DNA of 13,351 bases from CAYZEZ01 sp964477295 (GTDB lineage Bacteria > Bacteroidota > Bacteroidia > Bacteroidales > SM23-62). Of the stretch, positions 1 to 6,865 are shown piece after piece (position 1 is the first letter of the stretch; each line of letters begins with the position of its first letter). Below the pieces are notes generated by a model that saw only the letters and a list, made by a program, of their open reading frames with translations, did not search any database and was not told where the DNA came from. The stretch covers positions 1 through 13,351 of the forward strand of contig CAYZEZ010000123.1 of NCBI GenBank assembly GCA_964477295.1. The letters run 5' to 3'. The position numbers and the translations under genes were made by a program.

Positions 1-188
1 TCAAATATGATGGTATCATTTTTAATAATAGCAATGGACAAGCCAGGAATATTCCAGGTTGTTCTGGATTGCTCAATAAACGACTCAATAGACTGAAGAT
101 CAAGGCATTCATAAGCAGTTTGGGATAAAAGTGAAATGGAACTGATCAATAAGAACAATCCCAATAATAATTTATGGCGCATTTTCAT
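1..188 (-). CDS. Serine hydrolase, beta-lactamase family (5' part only, runs off the left edge)
   Basis: An open frame of 62 codons starts at 188 and continues without a stop to the window edge. The first 23 or so residues form a Sec signal peptide (MKMRHK, then a Leu/Ile-rich stretch ending near LLSQ). The mature start contains WNIPGLSIAIIKNDTIIF, which matches the first strand region of class C beta-lactamase/penicillin-binding-protein-like serine hydrolases, where a 'xxPGxsvaVvkdGkiv' segment precedes the SxxK nucleophile motif. The catalytic residues lie outside the window. A second in-frame ATG sits two codons downstream (182-180); either could be used. The gene follows the C1 peptidase in the same direction, with 120 bp and a possible terminator hairpin between them, so it is probably a separate unit. 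Family assignment rests on this N-terminal segment alone. Confidence 0.7.
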   Translation of the reverse strand, partial: MKMRHKLLLGLFLLISSISLLSQTAYECLDLQSIESFIEQSRTTWNIPGLSIAIIKNDTIIF

Positions 189-261
189 GTCGATAGGTAT
201 TCGTAAGATTACAGGTGAATCTTTGAGTTAATTTCCGAATATAACAATTTTAAATGATTAT

Positions 262-285
262 GGGGCCACTCTGCTGAGAAGCCCC
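262..285 (-). terminator. Possible transcription terminator hairpin after the C1 peptidase gene
   Basis: GGGGC at 262-266 pairs with GCCCC at 281-285. An inner CTC/GAG pair around TGCT (269-278) makes a two-part stem with symmetric 2-nt internal loops. It lies 23 bp past the peptidase stop codon, between two same-strand genes. The downstream minus-strand sequence is AT-rich but has no clean run of T, so intrinsic termination is plausible rather than certain. Confidence 0.35.
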
Positions 286-308
286 CCTGTACATTATTTG
301 GAAAGTAA

Positions 309-1514
309 TTACAGATTAAGCTTTTTCAGTATGTGTTCGGGTATGGCATTTTTGTTTACCATGATAGCCATGGTTTTATACCGGACAAAAGGTTCTGATG
401 CGTAGAGATATCCGTCATAAGGACTTCCGGACTCACCCCATGAATTCTTAACAAGGAAATATTTTTTACCCAGCTGATCTTCAGCTAGCCCGGTAATATG
501 CATCCCATGATCATCAGTAGTTGTATAATTATCAAACCCGGTTTGCCTGTATTCCTGTGTGATGATTCGTTCGGGTACCGGCCCCTGAAAGCTGAACATC
601 ATTTTTTGCTTTTCAGCATCCGTCAATTCCTCCCATTTTTCTCTTTCAGTCCCGGCCTGATCCTCCAGTTCAACATCCGGAACGATGGCCACTCCATTGG
701 ACCAGGAAAATCCCTTTTCGCTGATATCTGATGACCAGGCAATCGTATAGCCTTGATCTATAGCGAAGTACATAATTTCTAACAATTCATCAAGGGGAAC
801 ATTATATGCACTGCCCCAGGCCCAGTTATCCGGCACCTCCAGGATGAATGGTTTGTAAAAAGGATGATGTGTATACGAACTGATCTCTATGTAATCATCC
901 ATATTCAATGCAAGGCTTCGAGCAAAGGATTCAGGTGTATATTCCTTGCCTTTATATTCAAATCTTTCAGGGACCTCGCCAAGGTATGATTCCAACAGGT
1001 TTACAAATGCGTTATGCCAGTTGGGAGTTAGTTTTCTGTTTTTATTCTTCACTACATCCTCGACATCGCCTTTAAGCACCTCATCCATTTCATTATGTAC
1101 ATGGTTCTCTTCTCCCATGCATAAACCACTGTAGACAGATTCAGGCGTGATCCCGTAGGTATCAATGACATGCAGGACATCATGAGCGAATCCTCCTCCG
1201 GAAAAGTTCAGGTTGCCATGCAACCTTACATATTTATTGGCTTTTTCAGCGTAGGCATGTCGGACAGTAAACATTTCAGACAGGTCAAATTCTCCTTTTC
1301 CTGTTCGGATTAACTCTGACTCGAGCATAGATATTACTGAGAAAGACCAGCAGGTATTTGAACGATACTGGTTCTTCACTGAAGTAGCTGGATGATCCGC
1401 GATCACTTTAAAAACATAACCCTCTGTAAATTCAGGTGGCTGAGCATTTGTCTGCACAGGTACAATAAAAAAGAAAGCTGAAATTATCAGCAGGCTTGAT
1501 GGTTTGTTTTTCAT
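309..1514 (-). CDS. Exported bleomycin hydrolase-like cysteine peptidase (peptidase family C1, aminopeptidase C type)
   Basis: This 401-residue protein begins with a Sec signal peptide (residues 1-24, likely cleaved at TNA|Q). The papain-fold active site is complete. Gln49 (oxyanion hole) lies six residues before Cys55 in NQYRSNTCWSFS, as in papain. The catalytic His336 is in DDHGMHITG and Asn357 in VKNSWGE, with the His-Asn spacing seen in bleomycin hydrolases. The region between Cys and His (about 280 residues) is longer than in papain, as in the C1B branch. The protein stops about 18 residues after the last conserved strand, so it seems to lack the long C-terminal arm that restricts classical bleomycin hydrolases to aminopeptidase action. 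A periplasmic or surface site is expected from the signal peptide. The gene starts 36 bp after the stop of the PorE-like gene on the same strand, suggesting cotranscription. Substrate unknown. Confidence 0.88.
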   Translation of the reverse strand: MKNKPSSLLIISAFFFIVPVQTNAQPPEFTEGYVFKVIADHPATSVKNQYRSNTCWSFSVISMLESELIRTGKGEFDLSEMFTVRHAYAEKANKYVRLHGNLNFSGGGFAHDVLHVIDTYGITPESVYSGLCMGEENHVHNEMDEVLKGDVEDVVKNKNRKLTPNWHNAFVNLLESYLGEVPERFEYKGKEYTPESFARSLALNMDDYIEISSYTHHPFYKPFILEVPDNWAWGSAYNVPLDELLEIMYFAIDQGYTIAWSSDISEKGFSWSNGVAIVPDVELEDQAGTEREKWEELTDAEKQKMMFSFQGPVPERIITQEYRQTGFDNYTTTDDHGMHITGLAEDQLGKKYFLVKNSWGESGSPYDGYLYASEPFVRYKTMAIMVNKNAIPEHILKKLNL

Positions 1515-1550
1515 TGAAAATATGTTTATTGGTTCTTCTGTCTCCTCATC

Positions 1551-3488
1551 TCATTTCTCCAAAATCTTAAGCTCTGTCCTTCGGTTTGTTGCCCTGCCTT
1601 CTTCAGTATTATTATTGGCAACAGGCATGGTTAAACCATACCCTTTGAAAGTCATTCTGTTCTCATCAATACCCTTTTCAATCAGAAAATTTCTTACCGA
1701 TATGGCCCTGTTTTCTGATAATGCCTGGTTGTATTCTGCCGTACCGATGCTATCGGTATGGCCACTCAGCTCCACTACCAGTGTAGGATTCTCATTCATC
1801 AGTTTTACCACCTTATTCAGCTCAATCCGTGACTCATTTTTCAGATCATGCTTATTGTATTCGAAAAAAACATTTTTCAGGATAATGCGCTCCCCGATCT
1901 TTATAGGTTGTAAGGGAACATCTTTCAAATACGGTGCGGTTCGCTCATAAACCTGCTTTGTCTCAAAATGATCGGAAAAGAAAAGATATCCCGTACGCGA
2001 CACATTTAAAGCATAGTCGGCGTTAGCAGGGATACATACCAGAAATTCACCCGTCTCGGGATCTGATGTTGAAACCATTATTGGGTCTGCTGTAACCAGG
2101 TTGATAAGCTCAAAACGCGCGCCCAGTCTCTGTTTTGTCTCAGCATCATAAACCCTGCCCTTCATATAGGAAACTTTAATTGGCCTGACATCTTCATAAA
2201 GATCAAAGTAGAAAATATCCCTGGCCTGCTCATTCGATCTGTCGGAAGAATAATAAGCAGTTTGTCCTTTTGCATTTACAATCAATCCCTCCTCATTACC
2301 ATTCGTATTAATAGGATATCCCAGGTTCACAGGACGGCTCCAGGTTGTATCCGAAGTTTTCCGTGTAATGAAAATATCAAACAGTCCAAGTCCCGGCCAT
2401 CCGTCAGAACTGAAATAGAGGGTCTGGTTATCGGGATGTATAAACGGAGAATGCTCATCATCAGGTGTATTGATAGAGTCGCCTGCATTCAACGGGTATC
2501 CCCAGCTTCCATCATCCTGTTTATAGCTGATCCACACATCATATCCACCAAGTCCATTGCTCCGGTTACTGACAAAATAGAGGATCCGGCCATCGGATGA
2601 AAGGGATGGTTGTTTCTCTCCATACGAGGTATTAATATTCCCACCGAGATTCCTGGGTAGGGTCCATTTGTCACCCCGAAATTCAGAATAATACAGATCG
2701 CACAGTCCATATCCATCCTTTCGGTTACATCCCGTAAAAACCATCAACTTCCCGTTAGAGGAGATAGATTGCGCACCTTCGTTATTACCGGTATTTAGCG
2801 GTGGGCCTGCATCTTCAGCTGGTTGCCATATTCCGTCACGGAAATTACTGACATAAAAATCCTCCTGGCGATTCAGATAGGTATCAGGATTGGTTTCATC
2901 AATGGGAAGAAGCCTGGTGAAAACCATCACCGATTCATCCGCTGATAAACTCGGCCAGTAATCATCATATTTTGAATTGATATTTTCTCCCATATTTACC
3001 GGTTCAAATGGAACCGGATGGGCCAATGCCCAAATTGAGAACCGGCAATATTCCAGCCTTTTGTAGGCCAGCTGCATGTATTTTGCCGATCCCCTGCCAA
3101 TGGCTAAAAAGGTTTTAAAATGTTCAAGGGCATCCGCGTAGGCGGCGATCCGGTATTCGTTTTCTGCAAGGAAATAAATTGCATTCGGGTAAAAGGAATG
3201 ATTAATGGAAATTGCACTTTTATAAGCCGTTACAGATTCTTCAAACCGCCCCATATCAGTATACGTTTGTCCAAGCAATAACAAAGCTTCAAGAAAATCC
3301 GGATCGGCTGTAAGAGACTCTCTAAGTTCTGAAACTGCCTGATCAAATTCCAGCATCCTGTAATGCTGTGTTGCCTTCTGATAATGGAATATGGCGCGGT
3401 TTGATCTCGTAGTATATCCATCCTGAGCGATTGAAGCAACCACACAAATCACCAGAAATGATAAAACGATTGAAATCCTCTTCATCAT
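1551..3488 (-). CDS. PorE-like envelope protein: TPR, PD40 propeller, carboxypeptidase-regulatory-like and OmpA domains
   Basis: The 645-residue protein anchors to peptidoglycan through its C-terminal OmpA domain. Visible order: signal peptide (1-21, MMKRISIVLSFLVICVVASIA), TPR helices (about 30-150), five PD40/WD40-like motifs of a beta-propeller (around 175-192, 235-253, 290-309, 343-363, 397-417), a carboxypeptidase-regulatory-like beta domain (about 443-515) and OmpA_C (about 540-643). Asp579 in GHTDSIG and Arg594, 15 residues apart, are the usual diaminopimelate-binding pair. This domain order matches PorE of the type IX secretion system, but paralogues with the same order exist. Unlike PorE, there is no clear lipobox: the Cys in LVIC is preceded by Ile. 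The frame is open up to an ATG at 3533, but that ATG lies inside the likely promoter; the ATG pair at 3488/3485 starts a proper signal peptide and has an AAAAGGGG run upstream. The C1 peptidase follows. Confidence 0.85.
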   Translation of the reverse strand: MMKRISIVLSFLVICVVASIAQDGYTTRSNRAIFHYQKATQHYRMLEFDQAVSELRESLTADPDFLEALLLLGQTYTDMGRFEESVTAYKSAISINHSFYPNAIYFLAENEYRIAAYADALEHFKTFLAIGRGSAKYMQLAYKRLEYCRFSIWALAHPVPFEPVNMGENINSKYDDYWPSLSADESVMVFTRLLPIDETNPDTYLNRQEDFYVSNFRDGIWQPAEDAGPPLNTGNNEGAQSISSNGKLMVFTGCNRKDGYGLCDLYYSEFRGDKWTLPRNLGGNINTSYGEKQPSLSSDGRILYFVSNRSNGLGGYDVWISYKQDDGSWGYPLNAGDSINTPDDEHSPFIHPDNQTLYFSSDGWPGLGLFDIFITRKTSDTTWSRPVNLGYPINTNGNEEGLIVNAKGQTAYYSSDRSNEQARDIFYFDLYEDVRPIKVSYMKGRVYDAETKQRLGARFELINLVTADPIMVSTSDPETGEFLVCIPANADYALNVSRTGYLFFSDHFETKQVYERTAPYLKDVPLQPIKIGERIILKNVFFEYNKHDLKNESRIELNKVVKLMNENPTLVVELSGHTDSIGTAEYNQALSENRAISVRNFLIEKGIDENRMTFKGYGLTMPVANNNTEEGRATNRRTELKILEK

Positions 3489-3507
3489 AATTATTCTACC
3501 CCTTTTA

Positions 3508-3525
3508 AGATTTTGTACAAAATCT
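3508..3525. promoter_or_regulatory. 18-bp perfect palindrome in the leader of the PorE-like gene (possible operator or RNA hairpin)
   Basis: AGATTTTGTACAAAATCT reads the same on both strands without a mismatch. It lies just downstream of the -7-like element at 3531-3538 and 19 bp before the start codon at 3488, so it would cover roughly +1 to +18 of the transcript. A dimeric regulator bound here could block initiation; alternatively it could form a short hairpin near the ribosome binding region. Its regulator is not identifiable from the sequence. Confidence 0.55.
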
Positions 3526-3530
3526 ATACC

Positions 3531-3538
3531 CAAAGGTA
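3531..3538 (-). promoter_or_regulatory. Bacteroidota-type -7 promoter element for the PorE-like gene
   Basis: The minus strand reads TACCTTTG, a perfect match to the TAnnTTTG -7 consensus of Bacteroidota housekeeping promoters. It predicts a transcript start near 3526 and a leader of about 38 nt before the ATG at 3488. No TTTG -33 element stands at the expected 19-21 bp upstream; that place is taken by the heptamer repeat. The match and its position support the shorter start for the downstream gene. Confidence 0.55.
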
Positions 3539-3546
3539 GGAAAAAT

Positions 3547-3574
3547 CGTGAATCGTGAGTAGTGAGCAGTGAAA
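3547..3574. repeat. Degenerate heptamer tandem repeat, four units
   Basis: Four consecutive 7-bp units follow the pattern (C/A)GTGA(A/G)N, starting at 3547, 3554, 3561 and 3568. The array sits in the 114-bp gap between the beta-propeller lipoprotein gene and the PorE-like gene, just upstream of the -7-like element. A second 7-bp-period array of unrelated sequence occurs at 6805-6832. Such short intergenic arrays with a 7-bp period are often dispersed in a genome; I cannot test copy number here. Confidence 0.55.
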
Positions 3575-3579
3575 CGAGG

Positions 3580-3591
3580 GTGTGCGCACAC
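3580..3591. repeat. 12-bp palindrome downstream of the beta-propeller lipoprotein gene
   Basis: GTGTGCGCACAC is a perfect palindrome, flanked at a small offset by CGA on one side and TCG on the other. It lies 12 bp past the stop codon of the lipoprotein gene (minus strand). It could form part of a weak terminator stem, but the central GCGC leaves little loop and no T-run follows, so its function is uncertain. Confidence 0.3.
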
Positions 3592-3602
3592 TTCGATATT
3601 CG

Positions 3603-4568
3603 TTATTTAAGGAGTTCACTGAGATCGAGCCAGTAGACCTGGGGTGGGAAGGTGCTTCTTTCACATGATATATACAGTATATCCGAGTTCTGAATGGTAA
3701 TCCCTTCCGTCTGAAGATCATTATACGATGGAAATTCGAACCTTGATTTTGAGCCTTCAAAAATATCCGGGAATGTATACCCTGTAAAAATCCAGATAAA
3801 TGGTATATAATCTTTGTAGCCAAGCAGGGTAACGATCTTCCCGTTCTTGCTGATATCAGCAGCCGTAACCAGTCCATCCGCATTAAAAACTGACCTGGGA
3901 CTAACCACATAACTGCCTGATAAAGTAGACAATACATATAATGAAGAGGTCCTGTCCTGCCAGTTCTTTGAGAAAAGGTAAAGGGAATCTTCCCAGGCAA
4001 AGAAAGCCTCACAATCATATGCGGATCTTGATAAAGCAGGTTCGCCAGTCTGGTCGCCGTATTGAAAGCTGATTAATTCGGCAGAAACACCGGCATCCTG
4101 GTTTGCCGGTATATCTGACTTTTTGATCTTATATACCTGAAGATGGGTACGATGTCCATTGTTGTTGCCAAAGTCACCAATATAGATATAATCCTTATCC
4201 TGTGTTATCTCCTCCCAGTCCCTGTTCCGTGCATTGATAATAAAAACCTGTTGCACTACCATTCCTGAAACAGGATTAAAAGCATATAAAACCGGATCAT
4301 TGCCACTGTCATTAATGGTCCAGAAAACTCCACGGTATAAAATAATCCCGGAATTCTCCTGAAGTTGGGGATCAAGCTCTTCTATTTTCAGATTAAGCTC
4401 CGGTTCAGTGGTAATTGAATCTGAAAGAACCTGTGACTGGTTTCGCCTGGGTACATTACATCCAAATAAACACAACAATACGGAACCGGTCAGTGGAACG
4501 ACAAGAAAGACAACAAATAAAAAAGAGGGTACCCTGGAGCCGGGCAATTTATTCAGGTTTAAATCCAT
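3603..4568 (-). CDS. Probable lipoprotein with a beta-propeller-like (phytase-like/SdiA-regulated-like) fold
   Basis: This 321-residue protein has a basic N-terminus, a long hydrophobic stretch (about 15-36) and a Cys at 37 in LFGC, which fits a lipoprotein signal with a non-ideal -2 residue. The mature part has motifs spaced as in six-bladed propeller proteins: ENSG (71-74), WTINDSGN (83-90), RDWEEI (116-121), YIYIGDFGNNNGHR (127-140), DCEAFF (185-190) and TEGI (287-290). The 'SG...W..NDSG...RDWE...GDxGDN-like' pattern recalls the SdiA-regulated and esterase-like phytase groups, but I cannot assign an activity. The start codon overlaps the 3' end of the alkaline phosphatase gene by 20 nt, so the two are likely translated from one mRNA and may be translationally coupled. 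Alternative: a structural or binding propeller without catalysis. Confidence 0.75.
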   Translation of the reverse strand: MDLNLNKLPGSRVPSFLFVVFLVVPLTGSVLLCLFGCNVPRRNQSQVLSDSITTEPELNLKIEELDPQLQENSGIILYRGVFWTINDSGNDPVLYAFNPVSGMVVQQVFIINARNRDWEEITQDKDYIYIGDFGNNNGHRTHLQVYKIKKSDIPANQDAGVSAELISFQYGDQTGEPALSRSAYDCEAFFAWEDSLYLFSKNWQDRTSSLYVLSTLSGSYVVSPRSVFNADGLVTAADISKNGKIVTLLGYKDYIPFIWIFTGYTFPDIFEGSKSRFEFPSYNDLQTEGITIQNSDILYISCERSTFPPQVYWLDLSELLK

Positions 4569-5628
4569 ATGCTTCCATCATCTTATAAAAGAGATCCGTA
4601 TTCTGGTAGATCCCGCTAAATTGACCTGAGCCGGGACCAAATGCAAATACCGGGACCATTACACCTGTGTGTCCGTCTGTAGTAAAGGCAGCCTCAACTG
4701 TGCCATCCTGAATACTTCCCCCGTTGATCGCCATTCCGCCCGTTTCATGGTCAGCTGTAACTATCACCAGGGTCTCTTTATCCTTCGTTGCAAATTTCAG
4801 AGCTTCGCCAACAGCATTATCAAAATCCAGCACCTCGGCTATCACTCCCTCTGAATTATTCCCATGAGCAGCCCAGTCAATCTGCGATCCTTCCACCATG
4901 AGAAAGAATCCATCTCCGCTTTTCTTTAAAAAATTTACAGCTATTCGGGTTGCATCCGGTAAATAATTTTCATCACGTTCCCCCATGGGTGGAAGTGCCT
5001 CTTTTGCTGGCAGGCAAATGATTTTATCCGGGGAATCCCCGATCTCTGAAAGATCGCGTACAAATGAATAACCCTTCATTTCAAATGAGTCAATGAGGTT
5101 CAGGCTATCTTCACGCTTATCAAAATGATCTTCTCCACCTCCAATGATCAGTTCGAAATCTGTTTTCAGAAAATCACCTGCAATGCTTTCATAATCACCA
5201 CGATTGACATTATGTGCAATAAAAGATGCCGGTGTTGCATGAGTAATTGTGCTGGTAACCACCAGTCCGGTTGCATATCCGTGATCCTCAGCATATTCAA
5301 GGATTGTCTTCACAGGCTTTCCGAAAGTATCCACAGCGATTGATCCATTTTTTGTTTTCTTCCCTGTTGCAATGGCGGTTCCACTTGCGCCGGAGTCGGT
5401 AACATATGAATTCGCCGAATACGTCTTTTGAAACCCAATAACCGGGAATTTTTCGATATTCAACCGGCCTTTATTCGCAGTCATCCCAGCGTAAATCTGG
5501 GCAGTTCCCATACCATCTCCGATCAATATGATAATATTTTTTACTTTGGGGACATCAGGTTCTGTTTTACAGGATGAGGCCATCACCATACATACAATTC
5601 CGACAGCAAAAAACAATTTAAACTTCAT
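4549..5628 (-). CDS. Alkaline phosphatase (PhoA family), lipoprotein
   Basis: The 359-residue protein hydrolyses phosphomonoesters outside the cytoplasm. All core residues are visible: Asp38 in IGDGMG, nucleophile Ser79 in TDSGASGTA, Thr132 in THATPASF, phosphate-binding Arg143 in NVNRGDY, Glu246, Asp251 and His255 in EGSQIDWAAHGNN, Asp293-His294 in TADHETGG, and His320 in DGHTG. At the position of E. coli Asp153 it has His130, and at Lys328 it has Trp252, changes known to alter the third metal site. The signal ends in MASSC (Cys20), a plausible lipobox. I chose the ATG at 5628 because it starts the signal peptide directly; the frame extends to an ATG at 5664, which would add twelve charged residues in front. 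It is the first gene of a pair with the overlapping beta-propeller lipoprotein and diverges from the dehydrogenase at 5762. Confidence 0.93.
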   Translation of the reverse strand: MKFKLFFAVGIVCMVMASSCKTEPDVPKVKNIIILIGDGMGTAQIYAGMTANKGRLNIEKFPVIGFQKTYSANSYVTDSGASGTAIATGKKTKNGSIAVDTFGKPVKTILEYAEDHGYATGLVVTSTITHATPASFIAHNVNRGDYESIAGDFLKTDFELIIGGGEDHFDKREDSLNLIDSFEMKGYSFVRDLSEIGDSPDKIICLPAKEALPPMGERDENYLPDATRIAVNFLKKSGDGFFLMVEGSQIDWAAHGNNSEGVIAEVLDFDNAVGEALKFATKDKETLVIVTADHETGGMAINGGSIQDGTVEAAFTTDGHTGVMVPVFAFGPGSGQFSGIYQNTDLFYKMMEAYGFKPE

Positions 5629-5722
5629 GGTAATTTTGATTTCAGTTTTTCTAAAATTTATCATGCGAAGATATTAATTATAGCTGGTAATCCGATACGG
5701 ATTTTCATGGCATCCGCAAATT

Positions 5723-5747
5723 TTACTATTTTCGTTGTTACTATTTT
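5723..5747. repeat. 10-bp direct repeat in the divergent intergenic region
   Basis: TTACTATTTT occurs at 5723-5732 and again at 5738-5747, a period of 15 bp, within the 133 bp between the alkaline phosphatase and dehydrogenase starts. The second copy is 14 bp before the plus-strand ATG. It could be a regulator site for either gene, but AT-rich sequence makes chance repetition likely. It does not match the known 11-bp-spaced Pho boxes. Confidence 0.3.
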
Positions 5748-5761
5748 AAATCTTTTGTTAT

Positions 5762-6805
5762 ATGAGAGAAATTCATGTTGGAATAGCCTCCTACGGTATG
5801 TCGGGGGAAGTGTTCCATGCACCTCTTTTACATACCCACAAAGGTTTTCAAATCACTAAAATTCTTGAGCGGACAAAAGATAAATCGAAAGTCAGGTATC
5901 CATATGCCGAAATTGTAAGAAATTATAGCGATCTGCTCAATGATCATGAAATTGAATTGATTATTGTTAACACCCCGGATAATCTCCATTATGAGATGGC
6001 ATTACAGGCTATTGAGGCTGGAAAACATCTGGTGGTTGAAAAACCATTTACTCTGTCTGTGTGCGATGCGGATGAGCTTATTAAAAGGGCAAAAAAAGCA
6101 CGTGTAATGATAAGTGTTTTTCAGAACAGGAGGTGGGACAGTGATTTTCTTACCGTGCAAAAGATTATCCACGATAAGCTACTCGGCCGATTGGTTGAGT
6201 TTGAAGCCCATTTTGATCGCTACAGGAATTTCATCCAGGAGAATACCTGGAAGGAGCTTAAAGAATCCGGCTCAGGAACAATTTATAACCTTGGATCCCA
6301 CCTGGTCGACCAGGCGCTTGTTCTTTTTGGTTTGCCCGGATCGGTATATGCAGATATCAGGACCCTGCGTACGGGTGGCAGAGTGGATGATGCTTTCACA
6401 TTATTGTTAACGTACGATAAAGTAAAGATCACTCTTAAGGCAAGTTACCTGGTCAGAGAACCGGGACCAAAATATTATCTCCATGGTACTCTTGGATCAT
6501 TTATTAAATGGGGGATGGATCGCCAGGAGGAGGCTCTTAAGAAAGGCCTTTTTCCCGGTTCGGATGAGTGGGGCAACGAGCCGGAAGAAGATTGGGGCAT
6601 TATTAATACAGAAAAAGAAGGCTCACCATATAAACAGAAAGTAGAGTCCGTACACGGAAATTACCTGGTTTATTATGATCTGCTGTACGAGGCCCTTGCC
6701 AATGGCAAACCCAACCCGGTGACGGCAGGGCAAGGCCGGAATGTGATCAGGGTGATCGAAGCAGCACGGGAGAGCAGTGAAACCGGCCGGGCAGTGACGA
6801 TATAG
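5762..6805 (+). CDS. Gfo/Idh/MocA family NAD(P)-dependent dehydrogenase, IolW/YhhX (scyllo-inositol dehydrogenase-like) type
   Basis: This 347-residue cytoplasmic enzyme has no signal peptide. The N-terminal Rossmann domain shows GIASYGMSGEVFHAPLL (7-23), which matches the 'GYGLSGxxFHxPLL' nucleotide-binding segment typical of the IolW/YdgJ/YhhX group, with Ser10 in place of one Gly. EKP follows at 93-95 (catalytic Lys94), then FQNRRWDSDF (120-129), HFDRYR (150-155) and YNLGSHLVDQAL (175-186) with His180 and Asp183. These segments resemble NADP-dependent scyllo-inositol 2-dehydrogenases, but the substrate cannot be fixed from sequence. It is the only plus-strand gene, divergent from the alkaline phosphatase and convergent with the glycosidase-like lipoprotein. 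No Bacteroidota -7/-33 pair was found in its leader. Confidence 0.87.
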   Translation: MREIHVGIASYGMSGEVFHAPLLHTHKGFQITKILERTKDKSKVRYPYAEIVRNYSDLLNDHEIELIIVNTPDNLHYEMALQAIEAGKHLVVEKPFTLSVCDADELIKRAKKARVMISVFQNRRWDSDFLTVQKIIHDKLLGRLVEFEAHFDRYRNFIQENTWKELKESGSGTIYNLGSHLVDQALVLFGLPGSVYADIRTLRTGGRVDDAFTLLLTYDKVKITLKASYLVREPGPKYYLHGTLGSFIKWGMDRQEEALKKGLFPGSDEWGNEPEEDWGIINTEKEGSPYKQKVESVHGNYLVYYDLLYEALANGKPNPVTAGQGRNVIRVIEAARESSETGRAVTI

Positions 6806-6832
6806 TTGCAGGTTGCTAATTGCAGGCTACAC
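6805..6832. repeat. Degenerate heptamer tandem repeat at a convergent gene junction
   Basis: Units GTTGCAG (6805-6811), GTTGCTA (6812-6818) and ATTGCAG (6819-6825), plus a weaker fourth unit GCTACAC, give a clear 7-bp period. The first base is the last base of the dehydrogenase stop codon. The array lies in the 60-bp gap between two convergent genes. Its sequence differs from the heptamers at 3547-3574, but the unit length and gene-end setting are the same. Confidence 0.5.
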
Positions 6833-6865
6833 CTGAAGATTCGCTACCCGAAGACTTGAAAACTT

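Noticed and set aside
236..243. TATATTCG on the minus strand as a -7 element for the serine hydrolase gene
   Set aside because: One mismatch to TAnnTTTG and no -33 partner at the proper spacing; AT-rich sequence makes this likely by chance.
1504..1950. 148-codon plus-strand open frame opposite the OmpA domain
   Set aside because: It is antisense to the conserved OmpA and signal-peptide regions and has no recognisable motif; low-complexity Ser/Phe content is typical of an antisense shadow.
3524..4018. 164-codon minus-strand open frame overlapping the propeller lipoprotein
   Set aside because: It lies in another frame of a convincing lipoprotein gene, has no signal or family motif, and its end is formed by translating the heptamer repeat.
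5629..5664. Longer alkaline phosphatase start at 5664
   Set aside because: It would place twelve mostly charged or polar residues before a complete lipoprotein signal that begins at the ATG at 5628.
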